Shown here in pieces: positions 36,020 through 44,488 of a DNA stretch of 59,674 nt (its first letter is position 1; every line of letters starts with the position of its first letter). Origin of the DNA: Clostridia bacterium (GTDB lineage Bacteria; Bacillota; Clostridia; Lachnospirales; Anaerotignaceae); contig RZZU01000018.1 of assembly GCA_009929735.1 (NCBI GenBank), positions 1 to 59,674 of the forward strand, read 5' to 3'. The notes under the pieces were generated by a model, which searched no databases, was not told the DNA's origin, and saw only the letters and a list, made by a program, of their open reading frames with translations. The translations under genes were made by a program, and so were the position numbers.

Positions 36020-36855
36020 AAATTGCGGTTTTAAGTGGAAAGGGAGGGACCGGAAAAACCTTCGTTTCGGTAAACCTTGCCGTTACAGCAAAAAAAGCAA
36101 CCTATATTGATTGTGATGTGGAGGAGCCTAATGGCAGACTGTTTTTTAAGCCGCAGAACATAAAAACTGAGGAAGTTGATACACTGTTACCTGCTGTTAT
36201 TGCAGAAAAATGCATCGGATGCCGCAAGTGTGTGGATGCTTGCCGATTCAATGCTTTAAGCTTTATCAAAAACAAACCTCATGTTTTCCCAGAAGTCTGT
36301 CATTCCTGTGGCGCTTGTGCGCTTGTCTGTCCCAGTGGGGCAATTGTTGAAATAAAGCGTCCCATTGGTGTTGTGGAATCTGGCGTTTATGAACAGGTTC
36401 AAGTTATTACGGGCGTTTTGAATGTAGGGGAGGCAAGCGGTGTACCTGTTATACGAAGCGCTTTAGAAACAAAAACCGATGAAGAAAATATAACGGTCAT
36501 CGATTGCCCTCCAGGAAGTGCCTGCACCGTAATGGAAAGCGTGCAATCCGCTGATTTCTGCATTCTTGTAGTCGAAGCAACCGCTTTTGGATTTCATAAT
36601 TTTAAGATGGTGTATGAACTTGTTTCTCTTTTAGAAAAGCCTTGTGGTGTTGTGATAAATAAAGCCGATCAGGCATATGCTAAGCTGGAAAGCTTTTGCC
36701 AGGAAAAAAATATTTCTGTGCTTTGTCGTATTCCTTATCGGGAAAAACTGGCACAGATTGGGGCGAAGGCAGGCATAGCCTGTCAAGAGGATGAAGAAAC
36801 GAAGGAGCAATTCTCCCTGCTTTTAAAAACAATTAAACAGGAGGTGGGAAAATGA
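36016..36855 (+). CDS. MinD/Mrp-type ATPase with ferredoxin insertion (first copy)
   Basis: P-loop ATPase, 279 residues, with a deviant Walker A (KGGTGKTF, residues 9-16) and an inserted two-cluster ferredoxin domain (CIGCRKCVDAC and CHSCGACALVC, about 62-110). Such proteins are thought to act in Fe-S or metal cluster assembly or as ATP-gated electron carriers. It overlaps both neighbours by 4 bp. Its partner at 36852-37721 has the same architecture but is clearly diverged, suggesting a heterodimer. Confidence 0.9.
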   Translation: MKIAVLSGKGGTGKTFVSVNLAVTAKKATYIDCDVEEPNGRLFFKPQNIKTEEVDTLLPAVIAEKCIGCRKCVDACRFNALSFIKNKPHVFPEVCHSCGACALVCPSGAIVEIKRPIGVVESGVYEQVQVITGVLNVGEASGVPVIRSALETKTDEENITVIDCPPGSACTVMESVQSADFCILVVEATAFGFHNFKMVYELVSLLEKPCGVVINKADQAYAKLESFCQEKNISVLCRIPYREKLAQIGAKAGIACQEDEETKEQFSLLLKTIKQEVGK

Positions 36856-37721
36856 AAAAACTCCTGATTTTAAGCGGCAAGGGTGGTACAGGAAAAACAA
36901 CAACTGCCGCTGCCTTCATAGATTTTTCAAAAGCAAGAGCTTTCGCTGATTGCGATGTAGATGCACCAAATCTGCACCTTGTTGCAGGCATTGAGAGTGA
37001 ACCTAGAAGGATGGACTATTATGGTTCCGAAAAAGCGGTCATTGACCAGACGAAGTGCATTGGCTGTGGTGCGTGCTACAAAAACTGCCGTTTTGATGCA
37101 ATTATCAAAGCGGGAACGAAGTTTTCTGTAAACCCCTATGCTTGTGAGGGATGTGGGGTTTGTATGTATACTTGCCCTGCAGATGCCGTCACCATGGAGG
37201 AGGATATTGCAGGGGAATTGATGCTTTATCAAGAGGAAAGGTTATTTTCTACCGCCAAGCTGAAAATGGGACGTGGAACTTCGGGTAAATTGGTAACGGA
37301 AGTGAAAAATAAGCTCGAATATGCCACAGCTACAGCGGAGCTTGCCATTATTGATGGTTCCCCGGGAATTGGCTGTCCTGTCATTGCCTCAATCAGCGGC
37401 GTGGATATGGTGCTGGTTGTCACTGAGCCTTCACTTTCGGGAATCAGCGATATGAAACGTATTTTACGAACGGCAGAAATCTTTCAAACGAGGACGGCTG
37501 TTTGTGTCAATAAATTTGACACCTGCGTAGAGAACACGGAGGAAATTGAAAAGTTGTGCTTGCATGAGGGAATCCCTTTTGTCGGGCGTATTCCCTACGA
37601 TAAGAAGGCTTCCGACGCCATTAACGCAGGACACAGTCTGGCGAAAGTAAATTGCCCCGCAAGGGATGCATTGCATCAGGTTTTTGAAAATGTGATGGAA
37701 GTTTTTGCAGAATCCAAATGA
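36852..37721 (+). CDS. MinD/Mrp-type ATPase with ferredoxin insertion (second copy)
   Basis: A 289-residue P-loop ATPase: Walker A KGGTGKTT (residues 9-16), ferredoxin insert (CIGCGACYKNC and CEGCGVCMYTC, about 64-110), switch region DGSPGIGCPV. Translationally coupled to the first copy through ATGA. The tandem is followed 150 bp later by a second NifX-like gene. The set occurs in many anaerobes; its biochemical function is not established. Confidence 0.9.
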   Translation: MKKLLILSGKGGTGKTTTAAAFIDFSKARAFADCDVDAPNLHLVAGIESEPRRMDYYGSEKAVIDQTKCIGCGACYKNCRFDAIIKAGTKFSVNPYACEGCGVCMYTCPADAVTMEEDIAGELMLYQEERLFSTAKLKMGRGTSGKLVTEVKNKLEYATATAELAIIDGSPGIGCPVIASISGVDMVLVVTEPSLSGISDMKRILRTAEIFQTRTAVCVNKFDTCVENTEEIEKLCLHEGIPFVGRIPYDKKASDAINAGHSLAKVNCPARDALHQVFENVMEVFAESK

Positions 37722-37868
37722 TATAAAAGGGTTTTATGTGGCGGTCGATTATATGAAAGCATAAGAAATTAGGAATCGTCTGTCCTATGCAACATGATGT
37801 ATGAATAGAGGCTTATTTGATATGTTGATTAAAAACAAAATAATTTTTACGAAAAAAGGAGAATGAAT

Positions 37869-38228
37869 ATGAAAATTGCAGTAGCATGTATGGGTGAATT
37901 GGTAGCACAGCATTTTGGACATTGCGAAAGCTTTTGTCTTTTTGAAACAGAAAACGGAAAAATAACGGAGTCGAAGAGCGTTGCCAACCCTGGACACAAA
38001 CCAGGATTTTTACCCAACTTTTTGGGGGACATGGGTGCTGAGGTCATTATTTCCGGCGGAATGGGCGGCGGCGCAATTGAAATTTTCAATGAAAGAAATA
38101 TTGAGGTAATCGTGGGTGCAGAAGGCAATGCGCAGGATGCTGTGGAAAGCTATCTGAAAGGCGAATTAAAATCCACAGGGTCAATTTGTCATGATCATAT
38201 GCACGCCGACGAATGTGGAAATCACTAA
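37869..38228 (+). CDS. NifX/NifB-type cofactor-binding-like protein (second copy)
   Basis: A 119-residue protein of the same family as the gene at 35657 (MKIAVACMGELVAQHFGHCESF, GAEVIISGGMGGGA), with a His/Cys-rich tail (CHDHMHADECGNH) suited to metal binding. I chose ATG 37869; ATG 37863 is only 2 nt from the AAGGAG. It closes the NifX - MinD - MinD - NifX group. Confidence 0.87.
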   Translation: MKIAVACMGELVAQHFGHCESFCLFETENGKITESKSVANPGHKPGFLPNFLGDMGAEVIISGGMGGGAIEIFNERNIEVIVGAEGNAQDAVESYLKGELKSTGSICHDHMHADECGNH

Positions 38229-38287
38229 TTAAAAGCTATCGTCTGTTTGTAAGGTACAAAAGCCAAAGCACAATAGGGATATTCTTG

Positions 38288-38322
38288 AGGTAATCACAAA
38301 ACAATGTGGTTACCTTTTTTTT
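38288..38322 (+). terminator. Terminator of the NifX/MinD cluster
   Basis: AGGTAATCACA / TGTGGTTACCT with one mismatch, followed by eight T. Confidence 0.85.
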
Positions 38323-38373
38323 GTGAACGAAGGCTCTTTTTTATAAGCATATTTTCATAAAGCGAAGCTTCCT

Positions 38374-38402
38374 TTGCCTGAACAAAACGAATATGTTATA
38401 AT
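38374..38402 (+). promoter_or_regulatory. Promoter of the small gene at 38545
   Basis: TTGCCT (38374-38379), 17 bp, TATAAT (38397-38402); transcription would start near 38409, at the base of a structured leader. Confidence 0.7.
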
Positions 38403-38408
38403 CAAAAA

Positions 38409-38520
38409 AATGGTAATTCACATCATTTATCTGCGCAAGCAGTTTCGGCAACACCGCACAATTATCGGTCCGCCCATCTGACTGCACATCTGGGCACGCA
38501 GAATGAAACCATATTGCCTT
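38409..38520 (+). ncRNA. Candidate structured leader RNA (unassigned)
   Basis: The leader folds into nested helices: P1 ATGGT (38410-38414) with ACCAT (38508-38512); P2 TCTGCG (38430-38435) with CGCAGA (38497-38502); an inner hairpin GCCCA (38472-38476) with TGGGC (38491-38495); and another inner pairing, ACCG with CGGT, near 38452-38469. This junction-like arrangement spans exactly from the predicted start to just before the ribosome binding site. I do not match it to a known class. Confidence 0.45.
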
Positions 38521-38544
38521 AGAATTTGAAAAGGAGAAAACAGA

Positions 38545-38751
38545 ATGAGTAAATTTAATTTATTATGGGAATATGTTCAAAAAAGTGGAAGTCAATCGCT
38601 TCAATTGACCTTTGATGAAATTAAGGATATCGCAGGAATACCCATAGACCATTCTTTCTTGAATTACAAAAAAGAATTAACGGAATATGGGTATCAAGTC
38701 GGTAAAATATCATTAAAAGCGCAGACAGTTATGTTCAATAAAATGGATTAA
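38545..38751 (+). CDS. Small conserved hypothetical protein (68 aa)
   Basis: Compact protein (FNLLWEYVQKSG, TFDEIKDIAGIPIDHSFL, YGYQVGKISLKAQTVMFNK) resembling the short Firmicute proteins with a DUF7662-like pattern, in which a conserved F-x-E-I element precedes an I/L-x-x-S-F turn. AAAAGGAG ribosome binding site. Own promoter, structured leader and terminator make it a monocistronic, regulated gene. Function unknown. Confidence 0.75.
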   Translation: MSKFNLLWEYVQKSGSQSLQLTFDEIKDIAGIPIDHSFLNYKKELTEYGYQVGKISLKAQTVMFNKMD

Positions 38752-38792
38752 GCAGATGCAGTTTATCCGTACATTTATGGGCAATACACAAA

Positions 38793-38830
38793 TTTAGGGT
38801 ATCATCGCTTAAAAAGGATGACACCCTAAA
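38793..38830. terminator. Terminator between convergent genes
   Basis: TTTAGGGT-(a)-TCATC / GATGA-(c)-ACCCTAAA between the small gene (plus) and the peptidase gene (minus). A T-rich exit is weak on both sides. Confidence 0.65.
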
Positions 38831-38878
38831 ATAGTTTAAAGACATGTGTATTTTATAAAGAATTTTAGTCTGTCAAAA

Positions 38879-39808
38879 TCAAAAAGGCTTTGCCGCCTTT
38901 ACGCCACGTATAACGGCTTGTTCCGTCACCTTTGCCGCCATAATTCCCACCAAGTCCACGGGAGCAGTGGAAAGCTCAATTTCTTCTGTGGAAAGGCAGA
39001 ATAAGGTATCCCCGTCTAGTGTGGTATGGACAGGTGAGATACATCTTGCAAGACCGTCATGTGCCATACCTGCCACCTTTGCCGCCTGCGCTTTTGTAAG
39101 CTTTACATTTGTTGCGATCACACCGATGGTGGTATTTTTTCCGCTGAAGGAGAGGGTGGAAGCATGATTTATGATTCCTTGTGCAGTATCCAAAAAGCTG
39201 CCGTTTTCATCCCTTGTACCGGCGATGATTTTACCGTTTTCCAACACATCACCAAAGGCATTTACGGCAATCAAAGCGGCAACCGTAATGCCGTTTTCTG
39301 TGGTTTCCGCCCAAGAGCCGATGCCGCTGTTACACCACCCTTCAGTTCCCCGCAGTTTGCCAACCGTTGCACCGCAGCCTGCACCCACATCTCCTTCAGA
39401 TAAACTTTCATTGGTGGCATTTTCACAGGCCTGTCTGCCCATTTCTTTGTCGGGGCGGCAAAACACATCGCCGTTTTCCAAATCATATAGAACAGCCGCA
39501 GGAATGATAGGAACCTTTGTGACGCCGACGTCAAAGCCGATTCCCTTTTCTTCTAAATAATCCATTACGCCGCAGGAAGCCTCCAGTCCAAAGGCAGAGC
39601 CGCCTGAAAGGACAATGGCAGATACTTTTTCCATGGCATTGATCGGGTTTAACAAGTCGGTTTCCCTTGTCCCGGGGGCGGCACCCCTTACATCCACACC
39701 GCAAACGGCACTGTTTTCAGCGATAACAACGGTTACGCCTGTTTTTCCGGCATCATTTTGTGCGTGTCCGACCTTAATACCTTCTATATCTAAAATAGTA
39801 TGCTTCAT
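38879..39808 (-). CDS. P1-family (DmpA/NylC-like) peptidase
   Basis: N-terminal-nucleophile hydrolase of 309 residues that autocleaves into two chains; members act as aminopeptidases, beta-aminopeptidases or amidases. Seen motifs: VRGAAPGTRETDLL (41-54), LSGGSAFGLEA (68-78), GDVGAGCGATVGK (139-151), and the probable cleavage site Asn225-Thr226 in GKN-TTIGVIATN. Single gene, with GGAGGAAC upstream. Physiological substrate unknown. Confidence 0.87.
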   Translation of the reverse strand: MKHTILDIEGIKVGHAQNDAGKTGVTVVIAENSAVCGVDVRGAAPGTRETDLLNPINAMEKVSAIVLSGGSAFGLEASCGVMDYLEEKGIGFDVGVTKVPIIPAAVLYDLENGDVFCRPDKEMGRQACENATNESLSEGDVGAGCGATVGKLRGTEGWCNSGIGSWAETTENGITVAALIAVNAFGDVLENGKIIAGTRDENGSFLDTAQGIINHASTLSFSGKNTTIGVIATNVKLTKAQAAKVAGMAHDGLARCISPVHTTLDGDTLFCLSTEEIELSTAPVDLVGIMAAKVTEQAVIRGVKAAKPF

Positions 39809-39942
39809 CGGTTGTTCCTCCGTAGTTTTTTCTTACATATTACAAGGTTTTCAAGTTTTTGTAAACACTTGCAAGTTGGATATGCACCAATAAAAATGTC
39901 CGCCTATACAATGTGAGTAAGATGCTTTTTGGAGGGGTCAGC

Positions 39943-41196
39943 ATGGGGTACTACTTGGTTGAGGGCGGAAAACCCATTGGCGGAGAGTTTGCGGTGAGAG
40001 GGAGTAAAAACGCAGCGTTACCTATTTTAGCAGCAACACTTCTTGCAGAGGATGAAGTGGTGCTGGAAAATTGCCCGATGATTCGAGATTTTTATTTGAC
40101 GCTGGATATTTTAAGGACGTTAGGCTGTAGGGTGGAGCTTACCGGCAGGACAGCAGTCATCGATACAAGGCAAATCCATGATGTAAAAATCCGGGAGGAA
40201 ACGGTGCAAAAAATGCGTTCCTCCATCCTTTTTTTGGGTGCACTTTTGGGGCGGGAAAAAAGAGCAGTTTTGGGGCATCCCGGAGGCTGTGCCATTGGAA
40301 AGCGACCCATTGATATTCACTTAAGTGCTTTTGAAAAAATGGGCGTGGAAATTCAAGAGGAAGAAGGACTGTTTTATTGTTCTGCACCCCATATTTTGGG
40401 TTACCAAATTTATCTCAAGTATCCAAGCGTAGGCGCAACAGAGAATATTTTGCTTTTGGCAGTGAAAGCCGAGGGAGTTACGGTAATCCATAATGCGGCA
40501 AGAGAGCCTGAAATTGTTGCGCTCGTTCGTTTTTTGCGTGCCTGCGGTGCAGAAATTTACGGCGAAGGAACACCATCTATTATGATAGAAGGAGTTAAAA
40601 GCCTTCATGGAGCCTATTTTTCCATACCTTTTGACCGAATTGAGGCGGGAACCTTTCTTTGCGCCTCCGCTATGACGGGTGGGGAGCTTTGCTTAAGCGG
40701 TGTGGAAAAAGATGATATGGAAACAACTATCGACGTTTTAGAAAAAACAGGATGCAGACTCATCTTTGCATCAGATCGTCTTTGGATGAAACCACCGAAA
40801 AAGCTGAAATCCGATTTTTCATTGACTACGGGCCCATTTCCCGGATTTCCAACGGATATGCAGCCCCTAATTATGAGTCTATTGACATTGGCAAAGGGAA
40901 CTTGTATGATTAGTGAAACGGTGTTTGAGGCACGTTTTCGCCATGCGGAGGAACTTTGCCGGATGGGAGCGGATATTACGATAGCGGATAGAGTTGCGCA
41001 GATTAAGGGTTGTGAAGGACTCATAGGAGCGGAAGTTTTCGGAACGGATTTACGAGGAGGAGCGGCACTGTTGATTGCGGCCTTGGCAGCGGAAGGGAAA
41101 AGTGTCATTCACGGTGCGGAATATGTAGAACGTGGTTACGAAAAAATCGAGCACGCCTTTTCTTTATTGGGCGGAAGCGTGCGGTTGATGGAGTGA
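39943..41196 (+). CDS. murA: UDP-N-acetylglucosamine 1-carboxyvinyltransferase
   Basis: First committed step of peptidoglycan synthesis: transfers enolpyruvate from PEP to UDP-GlcNAc. The 417-residue product has the catalytic loop HPGGCAIGKRP with Cys116 (the fosfomycin target) and the GSKNAALP substrate motif near the N-terminus. Start at ATG 39943 with GGAGG 7-10 nt upstream; the in-frame ATG at 39913 has none. First gene of murA-ftsQ-DUF881-sbp-ftsZ. Confidence 0.95.
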   Translation: MGYYLVEGGKPIGGEFAVRGSKNAALPILAATLLAEDEVVLENCPMIRDFYLTLDILRTLGCRVELTGRTAVIDTRQIHDVKIREETVQKMRSSILFLGALLGREKRAVLGHPGGCAIGKRPIDIHLSAFEKMGVEIQEEEGLFYCSAPHILGYQIYLKYPSVGATENILLLAVKAEGVTVIHNAAREPEIVALVRFLRACGAEIYGEGTPSIMIEGVKSLHGAYFSIPFDRIEAGTFLCASAMTGGELCLSGVEKDDMETTIDVLEKTGCRLIFASDRLWMKPPKKLKSDFSLTTGPFPGFPTDMQPLIMSLLTLAKGTCMISETVFEARFRHAEELCRMGADITIADRVAQIKGCEGLIGAEVFGTDLRGGAALLIAALAAEGKSVIHGAEYVERGYEKIEHAFSLLGGSVRLME

Positions 41197-41201
41197 AAAA
41201 A

Positions 41202-41993
41202 ATGGCAGGAAAAAAAAAGAAACAGATGGATCGTGTGGAATTAATCGAAGAGCTTGAATATTTTGAAAGGCCTAAAGGAGGGCGGAGATTCACCCCCAAA
41301 TTAATCATCGGGTTTCTTTTGCTTGTAATTATGGTTGCAGGAGTTTTATTTTCTCCTCTTTTTGCTGTCAAAGAAATTAAGGAAGAAGGGGCGGAGCATT
41401 ATACCGCAACGGAACTGGCGGAGATGATATCCCTTTCTCATGGAGAAAATTTGATTTTATTTGGAAAGGGCAGAGCCAGGGAAATTTTGGAGCAGGATCC
41501 TTACATTGAAACAGCAAAGCTGAAAATTGCCTTGCCTCATACGATGGTGATTCAGGTGAAGGAGCGCAAGGTGAGAGGATATGTACCTTATATGGGTGCA
41601 TACCTTTACATAGATAAGGAAGGTCGGGTTTTGGAAACACAAAACGCCTATCATGAGGCATTGCCCATTGTAACAGGGCTTAAGTTTGACAGCTTCCTTT
41701 TGGGTGAGGTATTGCCCGTGGAAAATAAGGACGCTCTTCAGGTGGTTTTGCAAATGTCACAAATGATGAAAAAATATAATCTTTTGGATATTGTGGTGGA
41801 AATTGATGTAACAGATCCTCAGGATGTATATGCCTATGTCAATAAGGTGGAAATCCGCTTGGGAGATATGAAGGATGCAGACCAAAAGGTTTGTATTTTG
41901 GGAGAAATTATGAAAACAATTCCCCAGGAGGACAGAGGCACCTTGGATTTGCGGGATTTGAAAAAACCTATTATCTTCCAGTATCTCACATAA
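41202..41993 (+). CDS. ftsQ: Cell division protein FtsQ/DivIB
   Basis: Bitopic divisome protein: basic cytoplasmic N-terminus, one transmembrane segment (about 29-49), then an extracellular POTRA domain (AVKEIKEEGAEHYTATELAEM) and the beta domain. I take ATG 41202 (263 aa), 9 nt from the GGAG inside the end of murA; the GTG at 41193 is adjacent to that site. Part of the division operon. Confidence 0.88.
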   Translation: MAGKKKKQMDRVELIEELEYFERPKGGRRFTPKLIIGFLLLVIMVAGVLFSPLFAVKEIKEEGAEHYTATELAEMISLSHGENLILFGKGRAREILEQDPYIETAKLKIALPHTMVIQVKERKVRGYVPYMGAYLYIDKEGRVLETQNAYHEALPIVTGLKFDSFLLGEVLPVENKDALQVVLQMSQMMKKYNLLDIVVEIDVTDPQDVYAYVNKVEIRLGDMKDADQKVCILGEIMKTIPQEDRGTLDLRDLKKPIIFQYLT

Positions 41994-42019
41994 GCTGAAA
42001 AGAAAAAAGGGGACAAGCT

Positions 42020-42736
42020 ATGAGAAAGAACCACTATGTATATGCACTTACGTTAATTTGTATGCTTTTAGGCGTCATTATTGGCATTCAGTATAATACT
42101 GTAAAAAAACAAAACGCTTTGACAGAAAACCAACGTCTGACAGAATTGACTGCAACCTTAAAAAAGGTGCAGGAGGAGAACGAAGCCCTGCAAGCTCATT
42201 TGGAGGAAAAAGAAAAAATAATTAAGGATTATGAAAATGGACAGAATTATGGTGCAACCATTGAAAATCTGAAAAGCGAAATAGAGCAATTAAAGTTATT
42301 TGGCGGATTGACTGAGGTTCATGGGGCGGGCATTATGATAACCATGAATGACAGCAGTACCCAAAAAGGCGGTGACAGCAATGCCTATTTGGTTCATGCC
42401 GAGGATATTTTATCGGTAATCAATGAGTTGAATGTAGCAGGTGCTGAGGCGATTTCCATCAATGGACAGCGTATTGTAGGAAAAAGCTGCGTAAGCTGCG
42501 CCGGTTCTATTGTTATGGTAAACGGGGAACGGGTTGCTGCGCCCTTTGAAATATTGGCGGTTGGAGATGGTGATATTTTGCAGTCTGCTTTGAAGTTTCC
42601 GGGTGGGGTTGTGGACAACTTGGCGCCGTGGGGTATTGAAATTACCATTCGAGAGGAAGCAAATGTGTTGATTCCGGCATATACACAAACAGTGCTTTGG
42701 AAAGCACCTGCTTTGGAACAGGAGGTAGACGGATGA
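42020..42736 (+). CDS. DUF881-family protein (YlxW/YlxX-like)
   Basis: Membrane-anchored protein of 238 residues: TM at about 8-24, a coiled coil (about 35-95), then the DUF881 domain (GAGIMITMNDS, EDILSVINELNVAGAEAISINGQRI). Firmicutes often have two such genes between divIB and sbp; only one is present here. It overlaps sbp by 4 bp. Confidence 0.9.
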   Translation: MRKNHYVYALTLICMLLGVIIGIQYNTVKKQNALTENQRLTELTATLKKVQEENEALQAHLEEKEKIIKDYENGQNYGATIENLKSEIEQLKLFGGLTEVHGAGIMITMNDSSTQKGGDSNAYLVHAEDILSVINELNVAGAEAISINGQRIVGKSCVSCAGSIVMVNGERVAAPFEILAVGDGDILQSALKFPGGVVDNLAPWGIEITIREEANVLIPAYTQTVLWKAPALEQEVDG

Positions 42737-43104
42737 TGATTGCACCTATTTTTGGCTTGATTTGCGGTGTGCTAATTGGCATAGCCAGCAAAGTGGTGAT
42801 TCCTTATGGCTATTCCGGCTACGTTGCAATTGCTATTTTGGCCTGCCTTGATTCTGTTTTAGGAGGCATTTATGCTATTTTGCAAAAGCAGTTTGATTTA
42901 AAAGTTTTTGCAAGCGGTTTTTTTTGCAACGGTATCCTTGCCGTTGGCTTGGTATGGCTGGGGAATCAGCTAAATATTGATCTTTCTATTGCGGCGGTGG
43001 TAGTGTATGGTTCCCGAATTTTCAATAATTTCAGTCAGATTCGTAGATTCTTATTGAATAAATCACAAAAACAGATTATAGTAGTTAAGGAAAAAGAAGA
43101 ATAA
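42733..43104 (+). CDS. sbp: Small basic membrane protein Sbp (DUF1290)
   Basis: A 123-residue protein with three hydrophobic segments and a basic C-terminal tail, beginning MMIAPIFGLICG. Ribosome binding site GGAGG inside the DUF881 gene; ATGA overlap. Conserved next to ftsA/ftsZ in Firmicutes; precise role unknown. Confidence 0.88.
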   Translation: MMIAPIFGLICGVLIGIASKVVIPYGYSGYVAIAILACLDSVLGGIYAILQKQFDLKVFASGFFCNGILAVGLVWLGNQLNIDLSIAAVVVYGSRIFNNFSQIRRFLLNKSQKQIIVVKEKEE

Positions 43105-43218
43105 TGCGGTGAAAAAACCAAAAATTTTCTGAATTGTTTTTATTTACTATAGAAAAAATGGGTTTTTTCGTGTATAATTTTATATTATGTATTTCTTGAT
43201 AATTAGGAGGGGATTTTT

Positions 43219-44340
43219 TTGCTCGAATTTGATATCCCATTGAGCAGTATGGCACAGATAAAAGTAATCGGCGTTGGCGGCGGCGGCAACAACGCTGTTG
43301 ACAGAATGATTGAAGACGGCTTAGACGGCGTTGAGTTTATTTCAATTAACACAGATGGACAAGCCCTTGCAAAGGCTAGAGCCACAACAAAAATTCAGAT
43401 TGGAGAAAAGCTGACAAAGGGTCTTGGTGCAGGCGGCAACCCTGAAATTGGCGAAAAATCCGTAGATGAAACGCAGGATGAAATTGCGCAGGCTTTGCGT
43501 GGTTCCGATATGGTATTTATTACTGCAGGCATGGGTGGTGGTACTGGTACAGGTGCAGCGCCCAGAATTGCTGGGATTTCCAAAGAATTAGGAATTCTAA
43601 CAGTTGGTGTAGTAACAAAGCCGTTCAATTTTGAAGGCAAGAAAAGAATGAGCAATGCTGAGAAAGGGATTATGGAATTAAAGAAAAATGTTGATACTTT
43701 GGTGATTATTCCAAACCAAAGATTATTGAGCATTATCGATAAAAAAACGACCCTTACCGAAGCCTTTAAGAAAGCTGACGAAATTTTGCGTCAGGGCGTT
43801 CAGGGTATTGCTGATTTGATTTCTAAACCCGGTGTAATCAACTTGGACTTTGCCGATGTTCGTACAGTAATGGCGAATAAGGGGATTGCACATATGGGTA
43901 TCGGTCGTGCCAGCGGTGAAAACAAGGCTGAAATTGCTGCAAAAATGGCAATTCAAAGCCCTCTGCTGGAAACAACGATTGAAGGTGCAAAAAGCGTGTT
44001 GATTAACTTTAGCGGTGACATGAACCTTGGTTTGATGGAAACAGAGGAGGCTGCTGATTTAATCAGAGAAGCAATTGATCCAGATGCGGAAATTATCTTC
44101 GGTACAACCATTAATGATGAGCTTAATAATGAGGTTATTGTAACCGTCATTGCAACTGGGCTTGATGGTGAAATGCCTGTTCTTGAAGTGAAAAAGCCTG
44201 AAGTGGTTCCGACAACAGCTGAGGCAGAGGACAAAGCAGACAAAGAAGAGGAAGAAGTACGTCCCAGAAGATTTGCGGATTTAGATGATTTTGAGTCGGA
44301 AATTAAAATTCCTGATTTTTTAACAAGAAAGAAATTCTAA
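43219..44340 (+). CDS. ftsZ: Cell division protein FtsZ
   Basis: Tubulin-like GTPase forming the division ring. The 373-residue product has the G-box GGGTGTGAA, the T7 loop NLDFADV, an acidic linker of about 40 residues and the conserved C-terminal tail DIPDFLTRK. The start is TTG at 43219, 6-8 nt after AGGAGGGG. ftsA, which normally precedes ftsZ, is absent, and spoIIGA-sigE, which often follows it in Clostridia, is about 40 kb away. A terminator ends the transcript. Confidence 0.97.
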   Translation: MLEFDIPLSSMAQIKVIGVGGGGNNAVDRMIEDGLDGVEFISINTDGQALAKARATTKIQIGEKLTKGLGAGGNPEIGEKSVDETQDEIAQALRGSDMVFITAGMGGGTGTGAAPRIAGISKELGILTVGVVTKPFNFEGKKRMSNAEKGIMELKKNVDTLVIIPNQRLLSIIDKKTTLTEAFKKADEILRQGVQGIADLISKPGVINLDFADVRTVMANKGIAHMGIGRASGENKAEIAAKMAIQSPLLETTIEGAKSVLINFSGDMNLGLMETEEAADLIREAIDPDAEIIFGTTINDELNNEVIVTVIATGLDGEMPVLEVKKPEVVPTTAEAEDKADKEEEEVRPRRFADLDDFESEIKIPDFLTRKKF

Positions 44341-44353
44341 TACATACAAATTC

Positions 44354-44384
44354 AGGCAGATGGCATTGTGCATCTGCCTTTTTT
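44354..44384 (+). terminator. Intrinsic terminator of ftsZ
   Basis: A 9-bp stem AGGCAGATG / CATCTGCCT followed by TTTTTT, 13 bp after the stop. Confidence 0.92.
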
Positions 44385-44488
44385 GCTGTATCAAGAATAC
44401 TGCAAGCGATGACTAGGATATTAAAATGCGTATGGCAATGGCAAACAAAAAACAAAATTGACTGAAAAAAGTGAACTTATAAAATATT

